A DNA stretch of 7,254 bases. Origin: UBA1100 sp964533265. GTDB taxonomy: Bacteria > Verrucomicrobiota > Verrucomicrobiia > Limisphaerales > UBA1100. Location: NCBI GenBank assembly GCA_964533265.1, contig CAZHJW010000111.1, positions 1-7,254 on the forward strand. The letters run 5' to 3'. Of this stretch, positions 6,848 to 7,254 are shown in pieces. The position numbers and the translations under genes were made by a program. The notes under the pieces were generated by a model, which was not told the DNA's origin, did not search any database, and saw nothing but the letters and a program-made list of their open reading frames with translations. How positions within the stretch are numbered: the first letter of the stretch is position 1; each line of letters begins with the position of its first letter.

Positions 6848-7254
6848 TTAATCAGCCAACTTATCCGCAGGTGCGACCTCAATCAGGTCGGCAATTTCAG
6901 AGGGAATGCTGGTGGCCTTCATTTCACCGGAGTCATTACGATGAACGCACACAACGGTTATTGCACCGCGTGCCACTTGAGAATCTGCCTTGTGAAAACG
7001 AAATTGGTAGCTGATGGATTTGCTGGTTTTGGCTGCAACAAGTAAGTGAATCTTCACTTCATCTTCGAACTTAAGAGGCTGATTGAAATCACAATGACAT
7101 TGCACTCGTGGCCATCCAACACCAAGATTCGGGCTCACTATCGAGTGGCCTAGAGACCTGAAAAAAGCATGCTCAGCATATTCCATGTACCGGTAGAAAA
7201 CCGAGAAATGAACGATACCGGCCATGTCAGTCTCGCTGAACTCAACCTTGCGGG
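6848..7254 (-). CDS. Hotdog-fold acyl-CoA thioesterase (4HBT/YbgC-like), 5' end beyond window
   Basis: A thioesterase of the 4-hydroxybenzoyl-CoA thioesterase family, expected to hydrolyse an acyl-CoA to the free acid and CoA in the cytoplasm. Reading the minus strand past the ATG at 7225 to the window edge, the frame stays open and gives RKVEFSETD just before MAGIVHF. Together these make the family's N-terminal signature (V-x-F-x-E-T-D-x-x-G-x-V-x-F), whose aspartate is the catalytic residue. The ATG at 7225 is therefore an internal methionine, and the true start lies to the right of the window. The helix that follows (FYRYMEYAEHAFFRSLG) and the later strand pattern fit the single hotdog fold of about 130-150 residues. 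The natural substrate cannot be told. The DMT-like gene follows 42 bp downstream. A link to the acyl-activating cassette on the other strand is possible but unsupported. Confidence 0.85.
   Translation of the reverse strand, partial: RKVEFSETDMAGIVHFSVFYRYMEYAEHAFFRSLGHSIVSPNLGVGWPRVQCHCDFNQPLKFEDEVKIHLLVAAKTSKSISYQFRFHKADSQVARGAITVVCVHRNDSGEMKATSIPSEIADLIEVAPADKLAD

Noticed and set aside
7223..7225. ATG at 7225 as the start of the thioesterase
   Set aside because: The frame continues open to the window edge and supplies the conserved VEFSETD segment with the catalytic aspartate, so this methionine is internal.

Overview
The window looks like a chromosomal segment from a Gram-negative bacterium of roughly balanced GC content. 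It carries seven recognisable genes and no RNA genes, mobile elements or CRISPR. Most starts lack a clear Shine-Dalgarno sequence. Together with the set of transporters, including one with a strongly acidic tail, this suggests a marine lineage, possibly Verrucomicrobiota/PVC. That placement is a low-confidence inference from style, not from a marker gene.

Layout. Bases 1-360 are the 3' end of a sodium:solute symporter. Next come three tightly spaced plus-strand genes: a 363-residue ANL-type adenylate-forming protein (428-1519), an aldehyde dehydrogenase-superfamily protein (1541-2983, 21 bp gap) and an iron-type alcohol dehydrogenase (3018-4202, 34 bp gap). After a 123 bp spacer with a TATAAT box lies a large MFS transporter (4326-6164). 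A convergent minus-strand pair closes the window: a small DMT/EamA-like membrane protein (ending at 6212) and a hotdog-fold acyl-CoA thioesterase (6848 to the right edge, incomplete).

How the genes may work together. The central trio reads as a split carboxylic-acid reduction module. The first enzyme would activate a carboxylate as acyl-AMP, the second would reduce the activated acyl group to an aldehyde on a cysteine, and the third would interconvert aldehyde and alcohol. The adenylating protein is short: it stops where the C-terminal ANL domain should begin. Its size and its pairing with an ALDH recall EhpF/EhpG of griseoluteic acid (phenazine) biosynthesis and, more distantly, LuxE/LuxC of bioluminescence. 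No phenazine or lux genes are visible here. The SSS and MFS carriers on either side could move the substrate or product, which I cannot identify from sequence. The reverse, catabolic direction (alcohol to aldehyde to acid) remains possible.
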